NCBI GenBank assembly: GCA_030693705.1
Contig: JAUYAB010000041.1
Coordinates: forward strand, 184,949-248,948
Length of the DNA stretch: 64,000 nt
Reading direction: 5' to 3'
From: Ignavibacteria bacterium
GTDB lineage: Bacteria > Bacteroidota > Ignavibacteria > Ignavibacteriales > Ignavibacteriaceae
Positions 56,301 to 64,000 of the stretch are shown here, one piece after another. Position numbers and translations under genes: made by a program. Positions within the stretch are counted from its first letter, which is position 1. Each line of letters opens with the position of its first letter. The notes beneath the pieces were generated by a model that was not told where the DNA came from, ran no database searches, and saw only the letters and a list, made by a program, of their open reading frames with translations.

Positions 56301-57576
56301 AAAGAAAAACGGAGATATCTATTGGGAATCCGAGTCGATTTCACCTTTAGTTAATGGAGAAGGAGAGATCACTCATTTTGTTGCTATGAAAGAAGATATT
56401 ACAGAAAAAATAACGATGATATCCGATCTTTATGCAGCCAAAGAGAAGGCGGAAGCAGCAAACAAACTTAAAGATGCGTTTATCAATAATATATCTCACG
56501 AGATCCGAACGCCATTAAACGGGATAGTCGGGCTGTCGAGTCTGATCAAAGAAAGTTATTCACAGTATATGGTTGAAGATGACGAATCGTTGTTCACCGG
56601 GATTGATGCCTCTGCGCAGCGCATTATTCGAACCGTAGATATGATCTTAAACTATTCGCGTTTGCAGAGCGGTGAGTTTACAGTTATTCCAAAACAGATA
56701 AATCTTCTTGAAATTTGTGAACTCATTATCAAACAGAACAAAGAAGCGGCGGAAGTGAAAAACCTTGAATTGCTATTCGATAACCGGTGTGAGGAAACAA
56801 AAATTACAGGCGATGAGTATACAATAAAAGAAGTTGTTTCCAATTTGATAGACAACGCGATCAAATATACTAAAAAGGGAAAAATAGAGATCACTCTTTT
56901 ACCCGGTACTGCCGGCGGAGTAACTTTTGAGATTAGAGACACCGGAATTGGTATGACGGAGGAATATTTAGTACATCTTTTTGAACCCTACAGGCAAGAA
57001 GAAATGGGTTACGGCAGATCTTATGAAGGAGTTGGATTGGGGCTTGCCCTGACAAAGAAATTTGTGGAACTTAATAATACAGTCTTATCCGTAGAGAGCA
57101 AAAAAGGTGTAGGAACAACGTTCAGAATAGAATTTAACAAAGCGAAAATATCCCAAATAAGTGAAATAGACTTAGTTAATAAAGTGGAACATGTACATCC
57201 AACGATTACAAAAAAAGAGACAGTAATTTTAGTGGTGGAAGATGATCTGATCAACCGGAATCTCTTAAAGCGAATCCTTAACAAAAACCATAAATTATGT
57301 TTTGCTGATTCTGCCGAAGAAGTTCATGAGGTTCTTGAGAAAAATGTGATTGATTTGATCTTGATGGATATCTCCATTACTGGGGAAAAGGATGGATTAG
57401 AATTAACGAAGGAATTAAAAGAAACAAAAAAATATTCAAACATCCCGGTAATTGCAGTTACTGCGCACGCCGGTAACGAAGACCAAAGAAACGCTTTAGC
57501 GGCGGGCTGCGATGAGTATTTAGCCAAACCTTTTTCAATAAGTCAATTATTTGAGAAAATTGGTAAGTTTGTGTAG
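53320..57576 (+). CDS. Hybrid sensor kinase: REC, seven PAS, HisKA, HATPase, REC
   Basis: The 1418-aa cytoplasmic protein has no membrane segment. Residues ~12-130 are a receiver (D63 in LSDFKLPG). Seven PAS domains span ~145-1030, most ending in a DITERKxAEE linker. HisKA has H1060 (ISHEIRTPL), then the HATPase (LIDNAIKYTK, RDTGIGM, GVGLGLALTKK). The C-terminal receiver has D1350 (LILMDIS) and conserved K (LAKPFS). PAS4 carries a HSHSDG.PYPSSECRIY insert also seen in the 21408-24455 kinase PAS1. The N-terminal receiver may accept phosphate from the 1232-aa kinase, making it a relay node (inference). Confidence 0.93.
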   Translation: MDKKIKANTLLKVLYLEDTPRDVEIIRELILDSGYNLEMGIAEVKEEYETFLRTRNYDIILSDFKLPGFDAFGALQLRNEICPSIPFICVSGSIGEETAIELLKLGADDYVLKDKLERFPFAIKRAIDDAKEKANRLKAEELLRESEMRFRQISESAHEWIWEVDKNGLYTFVSPVIKELLGYEAEELVGIKYFYDLFDPEIKEELKQAALAAFARKESFRNFVNCNIHKDGRKIILSTTGFPILDNENNLIGYRGADVDITERLLTEEKLQESEEKYRKLVELSPDAILIHVNGIIRFVNAASVKLFDAESIDDLIGKKVIDFVHPEYKKIVFQRITKVSDEEITVPTIEEKLITLKGRTFDAEVTAIPIKLLGQTGVQVVARDITERKQTEEAIIERENFLNTLLDAIPIPVFYKDKAGRYLGFNKAYETFFGASRNEIIGKTVFEISPLELAEIYNAKDIELLENQAVQCYEFQIKTKHGLIRNVIFNKAVFKDNSGKVNGLIGAILDITERKQAEEALQDSREDLHRMLNSMAEGAYGMDINGNCTFVNQAFLKILGYQNEYEVLGKHIHELIHHSHSDGSPYPSSECRIYRSFLTNQPINLSDEVFWRKDGVAIPVEYWSLPIVKNGVVIGSIATFIDITERKRAEETLRENELRFRSIWEKSTDGMRITNEEGIVVLVNDAYCKIVEKPREEIEGKPMSIVYEEAKQAEVLRKHQERFCFRSIPAYLERELVLWNGRRIFLELSNTFLENSHQPTLSLSVFKDITERKRAEETLRESEAKLDEAMKIARLGTWEYDVDREQFIFNDQFYSLLHTTAEREGGYTMSPMHYAQKFVHPDDFALVGVETQKALETTDPNYYSQLEHRIICADGETGYIHVNIKIAKDLQGRTVKTYGVNQDITERKRAEEKVQKLSLAVEQSPVSVVITNKDGEIEYVNERFYELTGFTKEEANGKNPRILKSGKHSKSFYEELWNTILSGKVWKGEIINKKKNGDIYWESESISPLVNGEGEITHFVAMKEDITEKITMISDLYAAKEKAEAANKLKDAFINNISHEIRTPLNGIVGLSSLIKESYSQYMVEDDESLFTGIDASAQRIIRTVDMILNYSRLQSGEFTVIPKQINLLEICELIIKQNKEAAEVKNLELLFDNRCEETKITGDEYTIKEVVSNLIDNAIKYTKKGKIEITLLPGTAGGVTFEIRDTGIGMTEEYLVHLFEPYRQEEMGYGRSYEGVGLGLALTKKFVELNNTVLSVESKKGVGTTFRIEFNKAKISQISEIDLVNKVEHVHPTITKKETVILVVEDDLINRNLLKRILNKNHKLCFADSAEEVHEVLEKNVIDLILMDISITGEKDGLELTKELKETKKYSNIPVIAVTAHAGNEDQRNALAAGCDEYLAKPFSISQLFEKIGKFV

Positions 57577-57647
57577 GAGAAAAAGTAGGATGTTAGGCTG
57601 TAGGCTTTTAGGCAGTTAGTAAAATAAAATATTCTACGCAGAATGGA

Positions 57648-57799
57648 AAGATTTGTAGCGATCGTTGCGATTCGTGGTGTGCTTTGCGAGAAAAAAGAGA
57701 ATTGGTTTCTCGCAACGTTCGCAAAGAAGACGCAACGAACGCAAAGGGAAAATTCGTCGCGATCTTTGTGGTTCGTAGCGAACTTTGCGAGAAAAAAAG
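57648..57799. repeat. TTTCTCGCAACG-type element without a GxxExxY gene
   Basis: GTAGCGATCGTTGCG...CTTTGCGAGAAAA is followed by GTTTCTCGCAACGTTCGCAAAG, then GTTCGTAGCGAACTTTGCGAGAAA. This is the same alternation of arms as the two elements around the GxxExxY gene, here as a solo copy between two kinase genes. Confidence 0.75.
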
Positions 57800-57911
57800 A
57801 TGGAACAACTACTCCATTTTAGAACAATAGGGTTCTGGCTTGCCAGTTTATAGAATTAGTAAAAATCCGCCGAAGCGGACTATTCGGAATGGTAAGAATA
57901 TTTTTAAATTA

Positions 57912-57939
57912 AAAGAGACGGGGCATGCCCCGTCTTTAC
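57912..57939. repeat. GTAGAGAC-type palindrome with perfect 18-bp core
   Basis: GACGGGGCATGCCCCGTC (57917-57934) is a perfect palindrome, extended outward as AAAGA/TTTAC. It is a sibling of 49035-49062 and the degenerate 28299-28324. Confidence 0.8.
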
Positions 57940-58098
57940 GGAATACCTCTAAAGTTCAAGAGTATAGAAAACCGCATTCTATGTAATTTGAGTTATAACG
58001 TTATTTCTCTTCCGAGAATAATTATCAATTTGGTAAGTAAAAGTTAGACGACATTGCTTGTCTGTTTTATGCACATTAAAAAATATTTGTGAGATACC

Positions 58099-61000
58099 AT
58101 GAAAACAAAACTTATAGTTGTTGCCGCCGTCATTCTCTGCATCAGCATAGTTTATATACAAATAAACCTTCATAACGAAACCAGGAAAGAGTTAATAGAA
58201 AAATTTCGTACTGAACAAGAAATTACGACACGCCACTTTTCAGAGGAGGTAGAAACATTTCTGCGCGTATTAACAGAAAATATTGAATCGTTGACTTCTT
58301 TTCGTGGATTGCAAGATGGGAACATAGGTGAAATTAAAAAGATAGTTGATGAAGACTTTGAATATTTCAAGGAGGATCAAGTTAAATCAATAAGCGTTTA
58401 TAATAATAAAGGGGTAATAATTTATTCAACCATCAAGGATGCAATTGGATATAACGACTCGGAAAGCAATTTCTTTAAATGGACCTCTGCAGTGGAAAAT
58501 AAAGGAGAGCCATTTATTTCTTCTGAAAGAAACGAACACAAAAGCAGAACACTACAAATGCCGGTTTTTTCACTTCTTATTGCCGTTCCCGTTTACAAAC
58601 ATGTCGAAAATACAGAGCAATCGAAATCAACAGAAAAATTTATTGGTGTAGTAACGGCGGTTGTTGATTTGGAAGAGACATTAATTGAAATACTGCCGCG
58701 AATAAGTCCAGATGCTAAAAAAGAAAATGTAATGATTTTAGATAAAAGCGGTACGCTTTGGTATCAGACCGAACACCCGGAAATGGTAATGAAGAATATC
58801 CATACACGTGATGAGTCTTGTTTTCAGTGCCATGACTCGTTTGCTTACATTAATAAAATGCTGACGGAAAAGCGGGGAATAATTGATTATCAACTGAAAA
58901 AGAGTCCTAAAAAAGCAGCAAGTTTCTCATCTTTTTCATTCAAAAATATTTCGTGGACAATTGTCTTAAACCATGAATATCAAGGGGTGACCGGGTTTCT
59001 TGATAAGAGTCTCATATATACATTAATTATTATTGGATCCATAATCCTTACTATTCTTGGGGCTGTTGTAATTATATTCCGGAGCAACCGGTTAAAGGTT
59101 GGCGCAGAGGCAGAAGCGAAACAGTGGAGGGAGAAGCGGGGGTTAGAAGATAAAATACGCGAATCTGAAGAACATTTACGGATGGTCGTTGATATTTCGC
59201 CGGATGCTATAATCATCCATCGTGAAGGGAAAATAGTTTTTGTTAACCCGGCGGCTGTTGAGTTGGTCGGTGCATTAAACCAAAACGAGCTGCTCGGAAA
59301 ACCGGTAATTGAATTTGTCCATCCGGATGAAAGAGAACTTATCAGTAAACATATTCTGGAAATTGTAAAGAATGAAAAACCTTCTACATGGATAGAAGAA
59401 CGCCTCCTAAAAATAGACGGCAGCATAATTAATGTTGAAGCAATAAGTACTCCAACTACATTTAATGGGAAACCATCTTTGCAAGCGATTGTACATAATA
59501 TAACGGAGCGCAAACTTGCGGAAGAGAAACTCAAGATATATATGCAAACGATCAGAAGCACTAATGATATTATTAATGTTGCAGATTTGGATGATAATAT
59601 TCTTTTTGTAAATAAGGCATTTTGTAAAACTTACGGATATACTGAAGAAGAACTTATCGGAATAAACAGCAGTATATTTTGGTCGGACCGTAATCCGAAA
59701 GAAGTTGTTGAACAAATCTTACCGGCAACTTTAAATGGAGGATGGAAAGGAGAATTATTCAACAAAAGAAAAGATGGAACGGAGTTCCCGATTTACCTTT
59801 CAACATCGGTAATTAAAAATGAATCAGGCGAACAAATTGCAGTTGTAGGAATAGTAGAAGATATTACCGAAAGGAAAAGAGAGGATTTGGAACGAAAGGT
59901 AATGCAAGAGATTACACAAGGCGTTACCACCACTTCTCATCTTGATGAACTTCTGAAGCTGATACACGCATCGCTCAAGAAGGTAATTTATGCGGAAAAT
60001 TGTTTCGTTGCTCTTTACGACCGGAACACGGAATTCTTTAGCTTTCCATATTGGGTGGATAAGTTTGAGTCAATTCCTGAACCAGAACCGGTTGGAAAAG
60101 GCTGTGCAGCCTATGTATTGCGAACCGGTAAACCTTTACTTGTTACGCAGGAATTATTTGTACAACTCAAAAAACAAAATGAAGTTGAGTTGGAAGGTTC
60201 ACCTTCAAAGTCCTGGGTAGGAATCCCCCTACAAGTTGACAATAGAACAATAGGCGTGTTAGTTCTTAAAAATTACGAAGAAGAAAATATCTATTCCGAA
60301 CGCGATGTTCAATTTCTAAATTCTCTTGGAAGCCAAATTGCCCTGGTTATTGAACGGAAACGAGTAGAGGAAGAATTACGAAATGAGCGACTTTTGTTAC
60401 GTACCGTTATAGATAATATTCCCGATTCAATTTATTGTAAGGACTCAGCCGGTAGAAAGACACTTGCAAATTTTACCGAATTACGGTATTCAGGAGTGGA
60501 ATCAGAAAAAGAAATTTTAGGAAAGACAGACTTTGATCTCTATCCGAAAGAACTTGCCGAAGGATTCTTTGCAGACGATCAATCGGTTATACAATCAGGC
60601 AAACCGGTGCTTAATAGAGAAGAATATTTGTTTAATGAAAAAGGGGAAAAACAATGGCTGCTCACATCAAAACTTCCGTTGAAGGATGAAAAAGGAAATA
60701 TTGTAGGCATCGTTGGTATAGGGCGAAATATAACTCATCGTAAACAAGCCGAAGAAGCGCTGAAAGAAAGTGATAGATTTCTTAAAGAGACCCAAATTAT
60801 TACTCAACTTGGAACATATACTTTGGACATTGCCTCCGGCAGATGGGCGAGCTCTGATATTCTTGATCGCCTTTTTGGCATTGATGCCGATTATGATAAA
60901 TCAGTTGAAGGTTGGGAATCATTTATTCATCCCGATTGGCAGAAAATCATGGCTGATTACTTCATAAAAGAAGTGATAGGTGAAAAGGTGAAATTTAATA

Positions 61001-61899
61001 AAGAATATAAAATCGTCCGCCGGAATGATAAAAGCGAACGATGGGTTCATGGAATTGGTGAACTTAAATTCAATGAAAATAACCAACCAATTACCATGAT
61101 CGGAACAATAAGGGATATCACCGATCGCAAACAGGCTGAAGAAGAAATTAAAAAACAGAACGAAGAACTTGTAAAGATCAATGCTGAAAAGGATAAATTT
61201 TTCTCTATCATTGCTCACGATTTAAGGAGCCCCTTCCAGGGTTTTTTAGTGATGACGGAAATGATAACTGAAAATAGTAGTGAATTTTCAAATGAAGAAA
61301 TAGAAACGTATATCGGTGAATTAAATAAATCAGCACAGAATATTTATAAACTCCTTCAAAATCTGTTGGACTGGGCACAGTTGAAAAAAGGTTCATTTGA
61401 TTTTACACCGGCGGAGTTTTCCTTAGCAGCAACCGTTTCCGCAAGTATTGAGCAAATAAATAAAAGAGCAATACAAAAGGAAATAACAATAGTAACTGAA
61501 GTTCCGGAAAATCAAAAAATATTTGTTGATGAAAGAATGATCAATAGTATCCTTGGCAATCTTCTCTCGAATGCAGTGAAGTTTACAGGAAAAGAAGGGA
61601 AAGTCACCGTTAAAGCAAAAACGGGAAATAATGGTATGGTTGAAATAGCTGTGGAAGATTCGGGAGTTGGAATATCCGAACGCACTCTTAATAAACTCTT
61701 CAAAATAGATCAGAAAGTTGGAAGAAAAGGAACCGACGGAGAATTAAGCACGGGATTGGGTTTATTGCTCTGCAAAGAGTTTGTAGAAAAACATGGCGGT
61801 AAAATATGGGTCGAAAGCGAAGAAGGAAAAGGAAGTAGGTTTATCTTCACTATGCCAGGTGCGAATAGAGATACAATTGAAATACAGACAAATATTTGA
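58099..61899 (+). CDS. Membrane sensor histidine kinase with CXXCH-bearing periplasmic sensor, PAS-PAS-GAF-PAS-PAS
   Basis: The 1266-aa protein has an N-terminal membrane helix (~residues 4-22) and a periplasmic Cache-like sensor (~25-295) containing CFQCH at 241-245. A second helix (~300-325) follows. Then come PAS (~365-480), PAS (~485-600), GAF (~615-765), PAS (~770-890), PAS (~895-1020), HisKA with H1040 (IAHDLRSPF) and HATPase (LLSNAVKFTG, DSGVGIS, STGLGLLLCKEFVEKHGG). The flanks of CFQCH (TRDESCFQCHDSFAYINK) match the 21408-24455 kinase, proving paralogy. It stands alone, no receiver attached. Haem attachment is predicted from the motif; ligand and signal are unknown. Confidence 0.92.
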   Translation: MKTKLIVVAAVILCISIVYIQINLHNETRKELIEKFRTEQEITTRHFSEEVETFLRVLTENIESLTSFRGLQDGNIGEIKKIVDEDFEYFKEDQVKSISVYNNKGVIIYSTIKDAIGYNDSESNFFKWTSAVENKGEPFISSERNEHKSRTLQMPVFSLLIAVPVYKHVENTEQSKSTEKFIGVVTAVVDLEETLIEILPRISPDAKKENVMILDKSGTLWYQTEHPEMVMKNIHTRDESCFQCHDSFAYINKMLTEKRGIIDYQLKKSPKKAASFSSFSFKNISWTIVLNHEYQGVTGFLDKSLIYTLIIIGSIILTILGAVVIIFRSNRLKVGAEAEAKQWREKRGLEDKIRESEEHLRMVVDISPDAIIIHREGKIVFVNPAAVELVGALNQNELLGKPVIEFVHPDERELISKHILEIVKNEKPSTWIEERLLKIDGSIINVEAISTPTTFNGKPSLQAIVHNITERKLAEEKLKIYMQTIRSTNDIINVADLDDNILFVNKAFCKTYGYTEEELIGINSSIFWSDRNPKEVVEQILPATLNGGWKGELFNKRKDGTEFPIYLSTSVIKNESGEQIAVVGIVEDITERKREDLERKVMQEITQGVTTTSHLDELLKLIHASLKKVIYAENCFVALYDRNTEFFSFPYWVDKFESIPEPEPVGKGCAAYVLRTGKPLLVTQELFVQLKKQNEVELEGSPSKSWVGIPLQVDNRTIGVLVLKNYEEENIYSERDVQFLNSLGSQIALVIERKRVEEELRNERLLLRTVIDNIPDSIYCKDSAGRKTLANFTELRYSGVESEKEILGKTDFDLYPKELAEGFFADDQSVIQSGKPVLNREEYLFNEKGEKQWLLTSKLPLKDEKGNIVGIVGIGRNITHRKQAEEALKESDRFLKETQIITQLGTYTLDIASGRWASSDILDRLFGIDADYDKSVEGWESFIHPDWQKIMADYFIKEVIGEKVKFNKEYKIVRRNDKSERWVHGIGELKFNENNQPITMIGTIRDITDRKQAEEEIKKQNEELVKINAEKDKFFSIIAHDLRSPFQGFLVMTEMITENSSEFSNEEIETYIGELNKSAQNIYKLLQNLLDWAQLKKGSFDFTPAEFSLAATVSASIEQINKRAIQKEITIVTEVPENQKIFVDERMINSILGNLLSNAVKFTGKEGKVTVKAKTGNNGMVEIAVEDSGVGISERTLNKLFKIDQKVGRKGTDGELSTGLGLLLCKEFVEKHGGKIWVESEEGKGSRFIFTMPGANRDTIEIQTNI

Positions 61900-62004
61900 T
61901 TACAAAAGATTTGCCGCATCCCTTAAATTTTGCTGCTGAAGATGACTATAGATAAGAGCAGTTGACAAATCTTAATGCCCTAAAAGTTCTTTAACCACAT
62001 AAAG
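61900..62004 (-). pseudogene. Decayed C-terminus of a tyrosine recombinase (copy 2)
   Basis: Read leftward: LYVVKELLGH, an in-frame TAA where a Lys is usual, then DLSTALIYSHLQQQNLRD and AANLL with a stop. The VKELLGH...IYSH pattern is the end of XerC/D-like integrases, including the nucleophilic Tyr. The stop codon begins right after the kinase stop at 61899. Same orientation as copy 1, 15.9 kb away. Confidence 0.78.
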
Positions 62005-62009
62005 TCAAT

Positions 62010-62369
62010 TGGTGCAATGTTTTTTTGTTTCAGATATAAACACAAGATTTCACTCGTTATGTTCTTCGGTAAGGTTCGACCGAAAAAAGAACACGGATGG
62101 CTTAATTACTACAAAATCCTGTTCTCATTTCATCACCAGGTCGCATGTTAGAGTTCAGCATGGTATACGTGAAAGGGGTCGATTTAACTTAAAGTCGAGC
62201 GTTATCTCTTCAAAATAGTTTCGATCCAGATGAAGACATGATTGTTTTTACCTGCTTACTACTTCCGAAAGCAATAAAAGAAGCGCCTATTTAGTGTTCT
62301 CTATTTCCTCTCGTTTAGCTAATCACCCAAGTAAAAAAAATTGTTTTCATCTCACGGATTGCATTTTTT
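62010..62369. other. Gene-free spacer
   Basis: About 360 bases between the integrase remnant and the insertion sequence. No open frame with protein character, tRNA or repeat found. It may hold further unrecognisable recombinase debris. Confidence 0.45.
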
Positions 62370-63998
62370 CCTGACTTCTGACGCATGCTAAAAAGAGTGT
62401 CAAAGAGATTTGTAACCTATTGATATATAAGCACTTAATTTTTGGACTCGCTATTTTTACCGCACTAATGATTATTTTTAGATATGTTATCCATCAGAAA
62501 AGTAAAAACAAAATCTGGCAGCATTGCAATCCAGGTAGTCATCTATCAAGGACATAAATCAAAAATCATCAAACACATAGGCAGCAGCAAAGAAGAAGAA
62601 GGACTTTTAGCTCTTCAACAAAAGGGAAAAGAATTTATAAAAGAATACACTGGAGAGCATTCACTTTTCCCTGAGCCGCAAGAAAAAATATTATTTGTAG
62701 ACCGTGGAGAGTGTATATCCGTTACTCATCAATTTGCCAGAAGATTTTTATTATGTTGTGCAAAAGAATGCGGGTTGGCAGAAATTGATCCTTTACTGTT
62801 AGACCTATCCATAATGCGTTTAATTGAACCGGCATCAAAACTTAGAACAATATGGTTGCTATCGCATTATTTTGGTATCACCTATTCGCAGCGCATTTAT
62901 CGTAAAATTCCAAAACTCATAGAGCAAAAAACAGAGATTGAGAAAAGAGCATACACCCTTGCAGTAAAGAAATTTAACGAGCAATTTTATTTTATTTTGT
63001 ATGATGTTACCACCCTGTATTTTGAAACTTTCAAATCAGATGAACTACGAATAGAGGGATTTTCCAAAGACAATAAACCACAGCAGCCACAAGTGGTTAT
63101 TGGATTATTGGTAACCCATTCGGGATTTCCATTGATGTATGAAGTTTTTCCCGGAAACACATTTGAGGGGAAGACGATGTTGCCAATTATAGAAAAATTT
63201 ATAAGCGGGCATAAAAAAACAAAACCGATAATAGTGGCAGATGCTGCAATGTTGTCCGAAGAAAGATTAGAGGAACTCAAGGAGAAGAAAATTTCTTACA
63301 TAGTCGGGGCAAGATTAGCCAACGCCAATCTTGTTTTGGTAAAACAAATTCATAATAGATTACAAGACAAAGATGGAGCAATTGTTCGTTTCCCCTCAAT
63401 TCATGGTGATTTGATATGTGATTTCTCTGCTAAACGCTACAAAAAGCAGTTGAATGATTTGAACAAACAGATAAAAAAAGCAGAGGAATTTGTGGCAAAG
63501 AAATCAAGCGGGAAAAGAGCAAAATTTGTTAAAAAGTTATCTAAAGAAGCAGTCGAACTCAATAAAGCATTAATTGAAAAGCACAAACTTCTTTTAGGAA
63601 TAAAAGGGTATTGCACTAATATTACAGAATCAGATTTGTCAAACCAAGAAACTATAGCTCGTTATTATAATCTATGGAGAATTGAACAATCATTTCGTAT
63701 GAGTAAGAGTGATTTACAGACCAGACCTATTTTTCATCGCAAGGAAGATGCGATACGATCACATGTGTTAATCTGCTTTGTTGCTTTGATAATTGAGAAA
63801 TACTTAGAACTTTCTACCAATCTTTCGCTGAGGAAAATTCGTGATTTAATTTGGGGTATTACGGAAACTCACATTCAAGATAAACTGACTAAAAAGATAT
63901 TCATCTTTTCTTCGCCGACAAATGATATAATGAGCAGTTCCCTCGCGGAATTAGCAAAAAACTGGAAACTGCTACCGCACTAAATGTCAAAAGTCAGG
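62370..63998 (+). mobile_element. IS1634-like insertion sequence
   Basis: One transposase gene lies between near-perfect 13-bp inverted ends: CCTGACTTCTGAC at 62370-62382 and GTCAAAAGTCAGG at 63986-63998 (one mismatch). The element is then about 1.63 kb, normal for the family. Target duplication cannot be tested because the window ends two bases later. The right end also resembles the GTCAAAAGTC tract at 14801, which leaves some doubt about the exact boundary. Confidence 0.75.
62484..63983 (+). CDS. IS1634-family DDE transposase
   Basis: The 499-aa product is full length. Start MLSIRKVKTKSGSIAIQVV and HIGSSKEE are typical. The DDE triad is D174 (LYDVTTLYFET), D253 (VADAAMLS) and E401 (YYNLWRIEQSFRMSK, the Y-x2-W-x-I-E signature). 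The insertion between the second D and E (residues ~300-380) is rich in Lys and helical, as in IS4-superfamily enzymes. The C-terminal HVLICFVALIIEKYLE helix is present. No frameshift, so it may be active. It stops at 63983, overlapping or abutting the right inverted end. Confidence 0.93.
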   Translation: MLSIRKVKTKSGSIAIQVVIYQGHKSKIIKHIGSSKEEEGLLALQQKGKEFIKEYTGEHSLFPEPQEKILFVDRGECISVTHQFARRFLLCCAKECGLAEIDPLLLDLSIMRLIEPASKLRTIWLLSHYFGITYSQRIYRKIPKLIEQKTEIEKRAYTLAVKKFNEQFYFILYDVTTLYFETFKSDELRIEGFSKDNKPQQPQVVIGLLVTHSGFPLMYEVFPGNTFEGKTMLPIIEKFISGHKKTKPIIVADAAMLSEERLEELKEKKISYIVGARLANANLVLVKQIHNRLQDKDGAIVRFPSIHGDLICDFSAKRYKKQLNDLNKQIKKAEEFVAKKSSGKRAKFVKKLSKEAVELNKALIEKHKLLLGIKGYCTNITESDLSNQETIARYYNLWRIEQSFRMSKSDLQTRPIFHRKEDAIRSHVLICFVALIIEKYLELSTNLSLRKIRDLIWGITETHIQDKLTKKIFIFSSPTNDIMSSSLAELAKNWKLLPH

Positions 63999-64000
63999 AT

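Larger units (their letters stand above)
57577..58098. other. Gene-free spacer, repeat-rich
   Basis: It holds a TTTCTCGCAA-type element (57648-57799), a TCCGCCGAAGCGGA mini-hairpin near 57868-57881, and a GAGACGGGGC palindrome (57912-57939). The final 150 AT-rich bases must carry the promoter of the kinase at 58099. I see no gene. Confidence 0.55.

Noticed and set aside
1..64000. tRNA, rRNA, tmRNA or riboswitch genes
   Set aside because: I found no cloverleaf, rRNA signature or recognised riboswitch core by eye. A covariance-model search would be needed to be certain.

Overview
The window looks like an AT-rich chromosomal segment from the Bacteroidota/Chlorobi side of the tree, most likely an Ignavibacteria-type bacterium. 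The evidence is a secreted subtilase ending in a NYPNPFN-type type IX secretion sorting domain, several carboxypeptidase-regulatory-domain TonB-dependent receptors of Bacteroidota style, a DUF5916 barrel protein and a GxxExxY protein. The taxonomic call is inference; no rRNA or tRNA gene is present to anchor it.

Region 1 (1-12.5 kb) is mostly housekeeping. It holds the start of an M1-type peptidase, an outer-membrane barrel protein, thioredoxin, a membrane acetyltransferase-like protein, a TIGR01777 epimerase, RpiB behind a TonB-plug outer-membrane protein, a methyltransferase overlapping an RlmD/RumA-type rRNA methyltransferase, RsmI, RsgA, a zinc-finger membrane protein and a DUF4395 protein. 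Genes are often convergent and separated by inverted-repeat elements.

Region 2 (12.6-21.4 kb) mixes accessory and core genes: zinc-ribbon and membrane unknowns, a BrnT-like/ribbon-helix toxin-antitoxin pair, lepA and the T9SS subtilase. An AbiEi/AbiEii pair with a candidate autoregulatory operator abuts the subtilase tail-to-tail. A dioxygenase remnant with an internal deletion closes the region.

Region 3 (21.4-33.7 kb) carries a sensor kinase with a CXXCH (haem c-type) motif in its periplasmic sensor, a TonB-dependent receptor, a DUF5916 barrel protein, an ATP-cone/uridine-kinase fusion and a cold-shock-domain protein.

Region 4 (33.7-45.9 kb) is a heavy-metal efflux locus: a Spy/CpxP-like protein, a small His/Cys periplasmic protein, and TolC-, CusB- and CusA-type genes that touch or overlap. 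A leftward group follows (SAM methyltransferase, DsrE, DUF302, TonB receptor), with a second, truncated dsrE tail left downstream of the receptor.

Region 5 (46-64 kb) is the accessory part. It is a repeat-dense tract containing a ten-unit, indel-free 21-bp tandem array, TTTCTCGCAA-type elements bracketing a GxxExxY gene, an unknown helical protein, and a signalling island: a 1232-aa kinase, a stand-alone receiver, a 1418-aa REC-PAS7-kinase-REC hybrid, and a second 1266-aa CXXCH sensor kinase. Two decayed tails of a tyrosine recombinase in the same orientation flank this island (46.0 and 61.9 kb). An apparently intact IS1634-like insertion sequence closes the window.

The most interesting leads are the two paralogous haem-motif sensor kinases, the signalling island between integrase remnants, the 21-bp array with a periodic in-frame stop, and the candidate AbiEi operator.
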